From contig CADCOE010000056.1 of the NCBI GenBank assembly GCA_902802985.1, forward strand, positions 1-64,000: a stretch of 64,000 nucleotides of DNA, written 5' to 3'. The translations under genes were made by a program, and so were the position numbers. This stretch comes from an uncultured Ruminococcus sp. (lineage in GTDB: Bacteria > Bacillota > Clostridia > Oscillospirales > Acutalibacteraceae). Shown here in pieces: positions 44,228 through 53,700 of the stretch. Each line of letters starts with the position of its first letter. Position 1 is the first letter of the stretch. A model generated the notes under the pieces. It searched no databases. It saw nothing but the letters and a program-made list of their open reading frames with translations, and was not told where the DNA came from.

Positions 44228-45706
44228 TTGGAAGAAAGAAATATTTACAGGGATATATCCCAGAGGACGGGCGGCGACATTTATCTTGGGATTGTCGGTC
44301 CTGTCCGTACGGGTAAATCTACGTTTATCAAACGATTTATGGACACATTGGTTATCCCGAATATCGTTAATGATACCCAGCGTGAACGTGCCAATGATGA
44401 ACTGCCCCAATCATCGGCAGGCAGAACCATTATGACAACAGAGCCTAAATTTATCCCCGAAAATGCCGTAGAAGTCAAGCTTGACGATACCTCGAGCTTT
44501 CGTGTTCGTATGATAGACTGTGTCGGCTATATAGTCCCGAGTTCTCTGGGCTACATAGAGGACGAGGAACCTCGTATGGTGAAAACACCGTGGTTCGAGG
44601 AAGCGATCCCGTTCGATATGGCAGCCGAAATTGGTACCAAAAAAGTGATTACCGACCATTCTACCATTGGACTTGTGGTAACTACCGATGGCAGTATCAG
44701 TGATATTGAACGAAGTGAATATGAAGAAGCAGAAGCACGAGTCATTAATGAACTCAAAGAGATCAACAAGCCGTTTATTATCCTTCTCAATTCAGTTAAC
44801 CCAATGGCAAGAGAATGTCGGGAGCTTGCTGCCAAATTAAGCAATCAATACGGTGTTCCTGTGGAAGCGGTCAGCTGTATGGATCTGGATGAGGATGAGA
44901 TCAAGCGTATCTTGGCAAGATTACTGTTCGAATTTCCCGTCAAGGAGATCAAGGTGGATATGCCCAAATGGGTTTCCTCACTGGAGCAGAACCATCCGCT
45001 TCGGAGCACTCTTTTTCGCATTATTCAGTCAAGTGCCCGTAAGGCAAAAAAAATCCGTGAAGTCAGTGACATTGCACAGAGTATTGCCGACTGTGAATAT
45101 GTGACGCTTGCCGAAACCAGTGCCGTTGATTTGGGAAGCGGACACGCACGCTTAAAAGTAGTTCTTGATAATTCACTGTTTTATAAAGTTCTGGGAGAAA
45201 AAACAGGGCTGGAAGTCAGTGATGAAGGAGGACTGCTGGACGCTATGATGGAACTGTCCGAGATGAAAAAGAAATATGAAAGGGTACAGCAGGCATATAA
45301 TGATGTTAACGAAAGCGGTTACGGTATTGTGATGCCCGTGATGGAGGAAATGACGCTGGAAGAACCGGAGATCATCAAGCAGGGAGGTCGTTATGGTATC
45401 CGACTGCGTGCCAACGCTCCGTCAATCCATATGATGAAAACGACCATCAAAACAGAGATTACTCCGATTGTCGGTTCCGAGCAGCAAAGTGAAGAATTGG
45501 TGTCCTATCTGCTCAAAGAGTTTGAAGAGGATCCGTCCAAAATATGGGAGTCCAATATTTTCGGCAAATCACTTCACGAATTGGTCAACGAAGGGCTGCA
45601 TAACAAGCTGTACCGTATGCCTGCGGATGCCCGCAACAAGATGAAGGAAACCATCGAACGCATCATCAATGACGGATGTAACGGATTGATATGCATTATT
45701 TTGTAG
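44228..45706 (+). CDS. spoIVA: Stage IV sporulation protein A, coat-basement ATPase
   Basis: The start is TTG 44228, preceded by AAGGAGAGAGG; it gives EERNIYRDISQRTGGDIYLG, matching known SpoIVA N-termini. The resulting 492 residues equal the Bacillus protein's length. An upstream in-frame stretch from 44117 is not coding. The Walker A is GPVRTGKST; sensor-like T motifs and a DCVGY Walker B region follow, and the C-terminus ends LICIIL. SpoIVA polymerises on the forespore membrane with ATP and recruits SipL. It lies 111 bp downstream of sipL. Confidence 0.96.
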   Translation: MEERNIYRDISQRTGGDIYLGIVGPVRTGKSTFIKRFMDTLVIPNIVNDTQRERANDELPQSSAGRTIMTTEPKFIPENAVEVKLDDTSSFRVRMIDCVGYIVPSSLGYIEDEEPRMVKTPWFEEAIPFDMAAEIGTKKVITDHSTIGLVVTTDGSISDIERSEYEEAEARVINELKEINKPFIILLNSVNPMARECRELAAKLSNQYGVPVEAVSCMDLDEDEIKRILARLLFEFPVKEIKVDMPKWVSSLEQNHPLRSTLFRIIQSSARKAKKIREVSDIAQSIADCEYVTLAETSAVDLGSGHARLKVVLDNSLFYKVLGEKTGLEVSDEGGLLDAMMELSEMKKKYERVQQAYNDVNESGYGIVMPVMEEMTLEEPEIIKQGGRYGIRLRANAPSIHMMKTTIKTEITPIVGSEQQSEELVSYLLKEFEEDPSKIWESNIFGKSLHELVNEGLHNKLYRMPADARNKMKETIERIINDGCNGLICIIL

Positions 45707-45714
45707 CACAAAAT

Positions 45715-45750
45715 AACAACAGCCACTGTTTTTACAGCGGCTGTTGTTTC
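45715..45750 (+). terminator. Terminator after spoIVA
   Basis: AACAACAGCCACTGT 45715-45729 pairs with ACAGCGGCTGTTGTT 45734-45748 (one mismatch), followed by TTC. Confidence 0.85.
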
Positions 45751-45768
45751 ATCCCTATCGTGTCAGGA

Positions 45769-46071
45769 TCAATCGGCAGTTTTAAGCGCTTTTTGAAGCC
45801 AGACATCGCCAATATCAAGTGCCAAAAAAAGGTTCGGCTTTTCGCTGGATTTAACGATCGCTTTTCTTGCACTGACAGCAGGGTCAGTGTTGATTAGCTG
45901 AATGCTTACTTTGTCAGCGATTTCCAGATCGCCTTGTGTTGTTTTGGATTTTACACTCATCTTAACGACATATTTTTCTTTCATATCCCCGTAGTAAAGT
46001 ACATCGCCGCTGCGAACCAACGGTTTGTTTTTATACGTAAAGAAATGACTGTTACGATTATTTTCAGCCAT
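45769..46071 (-). CDS. Small conserved protein of unknown function
   Basis: The 100-residue protein (ATG 46071, GGAGGG upstream) starts with a TYKNKPLVRSGDVLYYGD segment and ends ALDIGDVWLQKALK. It has no signal, helix or metal motif and looks like a compact alpha/beta protein. I recognise the pattern as one conserved in Ruminococcus-like genomes but know no function. It follows ireB by 22 bp. Confidence 0.75.
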   Translation of the reverse strand: MAENNRNSHFFTYKNKPLVRSGDVLYYGDMKEKYVVKMSVKSKTTQGDLEIADKVSIQLINTDPAVSARKAIVKSSEKPNLFLALDIGDVWLQKALKTAD

Positions 46072-46093
46072 AAATTTCCCTCCGTTCTGTCAA

Positions 46094-46348
46094 TCAAAGC
46101 GTTTCAATATTCAGGTAATTTTTGAGGAGTATTTCCAGCAAATCATCCCTGTCAATTTTGCGTATCAAGTTTCTTGCGTTGTTGTAAGTGGTGATATATG
46201 TCGGATCCTCTGACAAAATATAACCTACGATCTGGTTGATGGGGTTGTAACCTTTTTCCTCCAGTGATTGATAAACAGTAGTGAGGATGGACTTTATACT
46301 TTCGTCCTTATTGTCTGATATAGAGAATATCATCGTCTTGTCGTGCAT
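46094..46348 (-). CDS. ireB: IreB-family regulatory phosphoprotein
   Basis: The 84-residue protein matches IreB/YrzL throughout ([20 protein letters not shown], then [30 protein letters not shown]). In Enterococcus IreB is phosphorylated by the PASTA kinase IreK and affects cephalosporin resistance. GGAGGTGG precedes ATG 46348. The usual partners ruvX and a DUF1292 gene are absent here. Confidence 0.93.
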   Translation of the reverse strand: MHDKTMIFSISDNKDESIKSILTTVYQSLEEKGYNPINQIVGYILSEDPTYITTYNNARNLIRKIDRDDLLEILLKNYLNIETL

Positions 46349-46513
46349 CTATACCACCTCCGTATTAGATATATTACCACATTTATTATAAAATTACAAT
46401 ATCAATTTCGTAAAAATTTATGCTTATTTGCTTATTTTCCTTCTAAATCTGCCAAAACGACAAATTGAGGTATTTTTTTTGTACTTAAACGACGATAAAG
46501 ATACCTTTTTTTC

Positions 46514-48886
46514 TTATCGGGATTGAATAGTTACTCCTTTTGCCGCAAGGTTAGCGGTAATTTTGTCGATGATCTCCTGTACTTCGACAGAGGAAAGCGT
46601 GCGTTCGCAGGAAGAAAATTCAAAACGGACGGTAATTCTGTGAACTGTTTCGGTATCGTACGTATCGACAACGCAGACAGATTTCAGCAGACGGCTGCCT
46701 TCCTGTTTCCAGCAAGCCTTGAGTGTGTCAAAATAAACATCCTGAGGAATATCCATACTCAGGTCGTATTCGATGGATGGATATTTTGACGGCTCGTCAT
46801 ATATAATAGCATTGTCGCAGGCAGAAGCGAAGAGATTGATGTCGATTTCCGCAAAAACAACATTGCCTTTTTTATCAATATTTTTGCTGACGATCGGATG
46901 AGCGATACCGATTTTACCGATGACCTTGCCGTCCAGAATGACATAGTTCAGGTTGACGGGATGTTCATAGCTGTGTTCAGGATGGCACGGAGCAAATTCC
47001 AACTCACTGTGTTTGACATCGGCGGCGATGGCTGCCAGAATATCACGCAGTCTGAAATACAGATTTTTGATATTATCGGTCTTGCTGAAGAGTGTCACAG
47101 CCAGCATTTTGTTTTCAATACAGAGGTTGTTTTTGTCAAGACCGTTAACCACTCTGCCGATTTCAAAAATACCGAATGAAGGGGCATAAGAAACATTGCT
47201 CTTAACCTGACAAAGCTGTGTAGGAATGATAGAATTTCTAAGTACCTCAATGTTGGGATTGGTAGCGTTGGCAAGGCGTACATTATTTTCAACCGGAATA
47301 CCCAGTTCTTTGAGTTCGTCCTTGTACGCCCATACATAAGAATGAACCTCGTGAAGATTAAATTTCTTGACCAGAAGGTCTTTGATTTTTTCTTCATTAT
47401 TTTTAACAGTAGTCATTCTGACCGGATAGAGAGGAGAGCGTGTCGTGTTGACTTCAAAATTATCATAACCGTAAATACGGGTAATTTCTTCGATAATATC
47501 CGCTTTCATTGTAACATCTTTGGTAATTCTCCAAGAAGGAACTTCCACGGTATAGTCACAGTTGTTGAGGGTAACATCGAAGCCAAGACCGGTGAGTGTT
47601 TTGACGATGGTATCGGAATCGATTTTGATACCCGTGTATTTATCAACGAATGCCTGATCAAAGTGAAGTGTAACCGATGGAAACTTTTCGGCATATTCAT
47701 CGGTCAAAGAAGAAACGACCTGTACATCACTGTCATATTTTTTGAGCAGATAGAGAAAACGTCCGATCGCCGGTACGGTCATTTCGGGATCAAGGCTTTT
47801 TTCGTAACGCATAGATGCGTCTGTGCGGTGAGAAAGTCTGACGGTAGACTTTCTGACAGAAGCGGCATCAAAGGTTGCCGACTCAAGGGTAAGAGTGGTT
47901 GTGTCCTCGACAATTTCGGAGTCAAGACCACCCATAATACCAGCGATAGCAACGGGCGTATTATTGTTGCAGATCATCAAGGTATTTTCATCAATGTTAC
48001 GATCTACACCGTCAAGGGTACGGAAAGTAAAGCCTGTATCAAAGCGTTTAATTCTGATTTGTTCTACTTTTCTTGCATCAAAAGCGTGCATTGGCTGACC
48101 CATTTCGAGCATCAGGTAGTTGGTCAGATCGGCAAGGAAGTTAATAGCTCTCATACCGCAGTAGTAGAGTCTGATACGGATATTAACAGGGCTGATGTTT
48201 CTCTTGATATTTTCCACCTTAATGGTGCTGTATCGTTTACAGAGTTTGTCCTCGATTTTCATATCGACTGGGGGCAGATCGTTGTAAACAGAAAGTTCAT
48301 CTACTTCAAGAGGTTTGAGTTGTCTGCCGGCAAGAGCGGCAAATTCTCTGGCGATGCCGTAATGACCCCACAGATCAGGGCGGTTGGTCAGAGATTTATT
48401 ATCAACCTCAAAGATAATGTCATCAACATCATAAATTGTTTTAATATCCGTACCGAGTGGGACATCGTCGGTGATTTCCATAATACCTGAATTGTCGTCG
48501 CTGATACCGATTTCTGATTCACCGCAGCACATACCGTTTGAGGTATAGCCTGCCAGTTCACGGGGAGCGATAGTAATTTCGCCGACTTGTGCGCCAACTT
48601 TGGCAAAGGCGGTTTTCATACCGACACGAACATTGGGAGCACCGCAGACAACATCGATCAGTTCGTCTGAGCCAATATCTACTTTGAGCAAGTGGAGTTT
48701 ACGTGATTTGGGGTGTTCCTCAACCGATTTGATCTCAGCCACCACGATACCGGAAATATCCTTACCTTTGAAGTAAATTTCATTTTCGACTTCTGCTGTG
48801 GAAAGAGAAAACCGATGGATCAATTCAACCAAATCCAAACCACTAAGATCAACGAAATCCTTGATCCAATTCATTGATAATAACAT
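46514..48886 (-). CDS. pheT: Phenylalanyl-tRNA synthetase beta subunit
   Basis: The 790-residue subunit has a tRNA-binding OB domain (VAEIKSVEEHPKSRKLHLLKV), B3/B4 editing region (PVDMKIEDKLCKRYSTIKV, then GYTSNGMCCGESEIG), B5 (SWRITKDVTMKADIIEEITR) and a C-terminal FDX-ACB domain. With PheS it forms the alpha2-beta2 enzyme that charges tRNA-Phe. It starts 15 bp after pheS. Confidence 0.97.
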   Translation of the reverse strand: MLLSMNWIKDFVDLSGLDLVELIHRFSLSTAEVENEIYFKGKDISGIVVAEIKSVEEHPKSRKLHLLKVDIGSDELIDVVCGAPNVRVGMKTAFAKVGAQVGEITIAPRELAGYTSNGMCCGESEIGISDDNSGIMEITDDVPLGTDIKTIYDVDDIIFEVDNKSLTNRPDLWGHYGIAREFAALAGRQLKPLEVDELSVYNDLPPVDMKIEDKLCKRYSTIKVENIKRNISPVNIRIRLYYCGMRAINFLADLTNYLMLEMGQPMHAFDARKVEQIRIKRFDTGFTFRTLDGVDRNIDENTLMICNNNTPVAIAGIMGGLDSEIVEDTTTLTLESATFDAASVRKSTVRLSHRTDASMRYEKSLDPEMTVPAIGRFLYLLKKYDSDVQVVSSLTDEYAEKFPSVTLHFDQAFVDKYTGIKIDSDTIVKTLTGLGFDVTLNNCDYTVEVPSWRITKDVTMKADIIEEITRIYGYDNFEVNTTRSPLYPVRMTTVKNNEEKIKDLLVKKFNLHEVHSYVWAYKDELKELGIPVENNVRLANATNPNIEVLRNSIIPTQLCQVKSNVSYAPSFGIFEIGRVVNGLDKNNLCIENKMLAVTLFSKTDNIKNLYFRLRDILAAIAADVKHSELEFAPCHPEHSYEHPVNLNYVILDGKVIGKIGIAHPIVSKNIDKKGNVVFAEIDINLFASACDNAIIYDEPSKYPSIEYDLSMDIPQDVYFDTLKACWKQEGSRLLKSVCVVDTYDTETVHRITVRFEFSSCERTLSSVEVQEIIDKITANLAAKGVTIQSR

Positions 48887-48901
48887 ACTGATATACCTCC
48901 C

Positions 48902-49954
48902 TTATTCGTCATCGGTGAACTGTGACAGTGATTTCAAGCTGCCGCTGTTCAGATCTCTGATGTCCTTAATGCCGTACTTCATCATAGCGAGTCTTGTCAG
49001 ACCCAGACCGAACGCAAAGCCTGTATACTGATCGGGGTCGATACCGCCTTCACGCAGAACATTGGGGTGGATCATACCGCAGGGGCAAAGCTCCAGCCAA
49101 CCGCTGTGCTTGCAGGAGGGACAGCCTGTGCCGCCGCAGATCAGGCAACTGATGTCCAGCTCAAATCCCGGTTCCACGAATGGGAAAAAGCCCGGACGCA
49201 GACGTACTTTAATATCCTTTTGGAATACCTCGGACAGCATTGTTTTCATAAAATAGATCAAGTTAGAAATAGAAATATCCTTGTCTACCATTACGCCTTC
49301 CATCTGAAAGAAAGTATTTTCGTGGCAGGCATCGGTTGCTTCGTTGCGGAAGCATCTGCCGGGGAAGATGGCTTTGATTGGAACCCCATCATTGATAAGG
49401 GCGGGACCGTATTTTCTGAGGATAGCATTTTGTGCAGCAGAGGTCTGAGATTTGAGCAGTTGACCGTTTTCAAGGTAGTAAGTATCCTGCATATCTCTTG
49501 CGGGGTGATGTTTAGGGATATTGAGCGATTCAAAGCATTCGTAGTCTGTAACGACTTCGGCATAATCCTCTACATTAAATCCCATTGATTTAAAGATAGT
49601 TTCACACTGTCTTTGTACGAGTGTGATGGGGTGATAAGAGCCGGTATCAAGGTTAGCGGGGGAAGAAATATCAAATTTGGGCATTGCCTTGATTTCCATT
49701 TCGATTTGTTTTTCTTTCAGTTCCTTATTTTTTTGTTCGATACGTTCAGCGGCGAATGTTTTAAGTTGATTGACATCCGCACCGAAAGCTTTTTTCTGGT
49801 CAGCGGCAAGGTCTTTCATTCCTTTGAGAAGAGCGGTAATACTGCCTTTTTTACCGAGATAAGATATTCTTGCGTTGTCCAGATCGGCAAGGTCTGAAAT
49901 TTTCGCTAAGCGTTTTTCAATTTCGTCTTTCAATTCCAAAATTTTGTTATCCAC
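48902..49954 (-). CDS. pheS: Phenylalanyl-tRNA synthetase alpha subunit
   Basis: The 350-residue subunit has the N-terminal coiled coil (KDEIEKRLAKISDLADLDNA), motif 2 GRCFRNEATDACHENTFFQM and motif 3 FGLGLTRLAMMKYGI. A CxxC/CxxC zinc pair (CLICGGTGCPSC) is present. It starts with GTG 49954, nine bases after GGAGG. Expression is controlled by the T-box upstream. Confidence 0.97.
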   Translation of the reverse strand: MDNKILELKDEIEKRLAKISDLADLDNARISYLGKKGSITALLKGMKDLAADQKKAFGADVNQLKTFAAERIEQKNKELKEKQIEMEIKAMPKFDISSPANLDTGSYHPITLVQRQCETIFKSMGFNVEDYAEVVTDYECFESLNIPKHHPARDMQDTYYLENGQLLKSQTSAAQNAILRKYGPALINDGVPIKAIFPGRCFRNEATDACHENTFFQMEGVMVDKDISISNLIYFMKTMLSEVFQKDIKVRLRPGFFPFVEPGFELDISCLICGGTGCPSCKHSGWLELCPCGMIHPNVLREGGIDPDQYTGFAFGLGLTRLAMMKYGIKDIRDLNSGSLKSLSQFTDDE

Positions 49955-49974
49955 CTGTAATTACCTCCATATTT

Positions 49975-50139
49975 AAAAGTTTCGTCCACCTTTTCAGCGG
50001 AGAGCCTCCGCAGGCGATACGCAGTAAGTCAGTGTGATACAGAAGAACTGCACCCGACCATCAGTCAAAAGTTTCGTCCACCTTTTCAAAGGTGGCGGTT
50101 TCCAAAGGCAGAGCCTTTGGTCGCTCTCCGCAGAGAGCG
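49975..50139 (-). repeat. Tandem palindromic repeat unit in the pheST leader
   Basis: A 22-bp word (starts AAAAGTTTCGTCCACC) occurs at 49975 and again at 50067, 92 bp apart. Each is followed by short hairpins: GCGGAG/CTCCGC after the first; CCACCTTT/AAAGGTGG, CCAAAGGC/GCCTTTGG and CGCTCT/AGAGCG after the second. It looks like an intergenic repeat family inserted between the T-box terminator and pheS. Confidence 0.7.
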
Positions 50140-50173
50140 AAATCTCCTCTTTGGAAAGTAGTAAAACTGCGAT

Positions 50174-50434
50174 GAAAAATCCCTGCGTTATGCTAACGCA
50201 GGGACGAAATAACAAATTCCGCGGTACCACCCTCATTTTTGCAGATAGGAGCAAACACTCTGTAAGTGGGTAACGGCACTGCCCGTCACAGCCTACAAGA
50301 ATGAGTCATCGTTCAGCTGTGCCACTCGGAAGGGAACTTCACCGACAGGATTTCAGCCCGCTCGCAGCCAAGGCGGGCATTCTCTGAGGAAAGGAACTGT
50401 CAGGTTACTTTTCTTCGTCAACGTGTTGTAATAC
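50174..50434 (-). ncRNA. T-box riboswitch controlling pheST (tRNA-Phe)
   Basis: The minus strand shows the conserved T-box bulge AGGGTGGTACCGCGG at 50214-50234, the antiterminator, and a stem I with the AGAGA bulge. A TGAAGTTC specifier region follows; the Phe codon TTC lies at 50334-50336. It ends in the terminator at 50175-50203. Uncharged tRNA-Phe would pair with the T-box and let pheST be transcribed. Confidence 0.92.
50175..50203 (-). terminator. T-box-controlled terminator
   Basis: CCCTGCGTTA 50181-50190 pairs with TAACGCAGGG 50194-50203; on the minus strand it ends in five T (50175-50180 as A). Confidence 0.9.
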
Positions 50435-50440
50435 AAAGCA

Positions 50441-50449
50441 ATTATACCA
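50441..50449 (-). promoter_or_regulatory. Extended -10 promoter TGgTATAAT of pheST
   Basis: On the minus strand TATAAT lies at 50441-50446 with TG just before it. The best -35-like hexamer at 18 bp, TTCACT, is formed by the end of the neighbouring RNA-like element (GTTCAC) plus one base. Confidence 0.6.
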
Positions 50450-50465
50450 TACAAGGCACAATCAA

Positions 50466-50569
50466 GTGAACTGCCCATTGTCTAAGTCTAAAGCGTACGG
50501 GCTTCCTGTTTCGTCATCCTCGCAACCTACCAACTCCACAGGCATCAATTCGGGCTGAACCATCCCTAC
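50466..50569 (-). ncRNA. Copy 2 of the promoter-bearing repeat; omega-RNA-like end of an IS200/IS605-type element
   Basis: On the minus strand the unit has TTGACA-18-TACAAT (50577-50606), then about 104 nt ending GGAAGCCC, TTTAG and GGGCAGTTCAC. GCCC and GGGC can pair. These end motifs resemble the right ends of TnpB elements, where the tnpB tail and the omega RNA overlap. One frame reads VELVGCEDDETGSP, a tail of the kind many TnpB proteins have. No tnpB gene is present. The inner hairpin is poorly paired, so this may be decayed. Confidence 0.5.
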
Positions 50570-50576
50570 TATTTAT

Positions 50577-50606
50577 ATTGTAACAAAACAGCTACGTTTT
50601 TGTCAA
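50577..50606 (-). promoter_or_regulatory. Promoter TTGACA-18-TACAAT of repeat copy 2
   Basis: On the minus strand TTGACA (50601-50606) and TACAAT (50577-50582) are 18 bp apart, as in copy 1. An imperfect inverted repeat (GTCAACC with GGTTGA) lies just upstream, at about 50608-50643. Confidence 0.65.
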
Positions 50607-50716
50607 CCGTTCAACCACACTAAAGCGGCGGGATTGCGGTTGACTTTCTTTCAAGGGGAATTTTTGATATTTCATTTTTCTTTTGGCAGAGTAAGCGGCT
50701 CAGCCATAGTGTGATT

Positions 50717-53700
50717 TTATTTTGTTCTGGTGCAGTCAAATCCGTTGACGTGGGTGTCAAAGCAAACTGAATCTACTGCTTTCCCCATCGTTTTATTAAA
50801 GACAACGATATTTAATCCTCTGCTGTTAACGGAGTAATTTTTACCATTGATCTTAATGATGGCTTCATTACCGTTTTTATAAGTACGGCTTGTAACATAA
50901 AGCGTATTCTTACCAACTTTTGAACTGTATACGGTAGGTTCATCATTTTGACCGAGCTTTTCAAAAATGACTTTACCGCCGTTGATGATGCCGATATAGC
51001 TGTGAGCGTGCTGAGCTTCAAGATTGGTGGTCAAGCCAAGGTGGTTTAGTCTTGACGCCACGAAGGAGTCAAGGGCAAGACCGGGAGTATCCTTAACAGA
51101 AACAACAATAATATTACCTGCTGTCTGTGCTTTCAATGAATCAAGATAATCCAGCAGATCGGTCTTATCTTCCAGGTTGGTTGAAATATTAGCAGTCATA
51201 TTGACGATCAGCTGTTGGAGAGCTGTTATTTTCTGATCCTGTTCTGTGATCAGCTTACGCATTATATCGTAATCGGAAAGAGTGGCTGTTTTAGGAGCAG
51301 CAAGAGCATTGGAAAGCCAATTCATACATCTTTCCTTTTCGGTATCGATAATTTTATGAACCTTATTATAATTGATCTTCTTATTGAACTTAGGATCATC
51401 CAGTTCGTCAATGCTGTGAATCAGTCTGTCCTCCAGATGGAGCATTTTTGCGATCGAATAAAATCTGGAAGCGCCTCGTCTTTCATTGACAATAGCGACA
51501 AACTGCTTTTTCATAATAATAGCAAAGCACATTCCGTGGAACGAGTCGGTAACAAAATAATCACAGTTAGCGATACTTTGCAGTCTTTCCTCGGTTTTGA
51601 GAGGTCCTTTGTAAAGGTCACCAAGTGCTTCGTAGTAGCTCTGGGGACGCAGATACTCGGAAAATACTTCACAGTCTGCCGAGAGCTTATCTTTGAAGTG
51701 ACGCACGATTTTTTGTTTATCCTCTGTCGGATCAAGAATATAGGCACTAACATATTTCTTGGGCAGAGTTCTATTGCAGCGGTCGATCAGTGTCTGATAG
51801 TGCTTTTGATCGCACATAAAAACAGGATCCAATACCCATTCGATGTCTTTTTCAACACCGTAAACTTCCTTGGCAGTTTCAACACCGCTGTCCTCACGGC
51901 AAGAGAAGTGGTCGAATTTACGCAGGAAGTAGGACAATTCACTGTGTACCTTAGGATCGCCCAGCGTTCTGCCGAAAGAAGCAGAATAAGCGATCTTTTT
52001 CTTGGTATCTTCTACCCAATCCAGTGAAGTATATTTATCAAGTGCGGTATAGAGGATATAGTTGAACAGTTTATCGGAGCCAACCACAAACATATCGCAT
52101 TTTTTGTTCAGTTGGTCACGCATCTGATCCTTGTTGTCATAAGATTTGGCTACGGCATAATCGGGGAAGAGTGGAGCCAAATGAATATCGTCGTATGCTT
52201 CAAGCACCTTGGTGAGATTTTTAGAAGTTTTGGGTCTTTCGATCATCAATGTGGAATAACCCATATCTTCCAATACGTGATAGAGAGCATAATGTGTCAT
52301 AGCACCGCCAAAATTAACGGCATAGAAATTGACAACAAGACCGACATCAAAGTGATCATCTATTGTCATCTTTACGCTTTGTGTCAAAGAGCGGTTTTTA
52401 TTCAGCTCCATAAATCTGGGACGTTTGGGGCTGGCAGGATATACGGCACGAACACGATTTTTCTTGATGTCTGCTGTAGGAATTTTCATCCGTCTGTATT
52501 TGTTCATAGCAGGTGTCATAGACTCAAACAGCTGCTTGCCGTGGATATTATTGATTAATACCATAGAGGTACCTTTTTTGTCATCGTAACTGGGAGCATA
52601 TTTGGTAATGCCCCAGAAGTCACCGATAGAAATATCACCCTGTCTTGGGAACGCACAGAACAGACAGTTGGCACAGGATTTTCTCAATGCCAGTTTTTCG
52701 TGAAATGCTTTTTCAAACGGGTCATTACCTTTCAGACTGCCTTCATATACAGCACCGTTGTCAAATTCAATACGGATAAAGGTGCTGCTTCTCCAGCCGT
52801 GACGTTCTTTATCACGGAAATAGATTTTTGTTGGTTTGGGCGGGGTATCGCCGCTGCAAACCTCGGGCAGCTGTGAAATCTCGGTGATATACTTTTCGAT
52901 GAGCTGCTGTGACGGCACACCGTGACAAAGTATGTCGATGGTGTAGAGATTTTCATAATCTTTATTAAGGTAAGCGTTAAGACCGGCCACTTGACAGGGC
53001 GTACCTGTAAACAATACAGGTTTATCTTCTTCCAGCAGCTTTTTAACGTCACGATACAGCAAATTAATATTGCTTTGTGTATACTTGGAAGTTCTGAGTT
53101 CTTCCAATCCTTCTTTGGTGTTGGTTATTTTGTGAACAGCCTGCAGTCCGTCATAATCGAAAGCAGCACCGCACACATAGCCGCCCAGATCAAGAATTTT
53201 TTCTGCCGCAACCGTAAACATACCGCCCGATGAGCTTTGTTCTCTGACGTTTTCTTCGGCAAGAGCAACATAGATTTCAGGAGAAACGGAATTGTCAAGA
53301 AGTGTATGAATGGCAGGACAGGTATTGGAGCATTTTTTGCAATGAACGCACTTTTCATTATCGACGCAGGGCATTATAAATCCGTCTGCGTTGGGCTTCA
53401 TAGTAATAGCATCAGCAGGACATACATTGGCACAAGCCGAGCAGCCTGTACAGATATTTTCGGGAACCTCAGCAACGGTTGCGGGGTCTATATCGCCTGC
53501 CTGAGGATTGCGGACAGTCATATCCTGTCTGGAAGCGGACTCAACAGGAGTCTTTTTGCTTTCAATCGCATTTTTAAGCCATTCATAAGACACGCTTGCC
53601 TGATCGAAAATGATCTTGTTGACCTTTTCGTAGTCGATTTCCTGAGCCAGAATGTCGTTGATCCTTTGAGTGATGACTTCTTCACTTGTATCATCATCAT

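Noticed and set aside
47342..48490. 382-residue plus-strand frame opposite pheT
   Set aside because: pheT is intact on the other strand with full synthetase motifs; this frame has no family pattern, promoter or ribosome site.
50010..50060. Possible homology between the pheST leader repeat and the decarboxylase leader (TACGC...GTCAnTGT pattern)
   Set aside because: Only a loose pattern with gaps; not enough to call them the same element without an alignment search.
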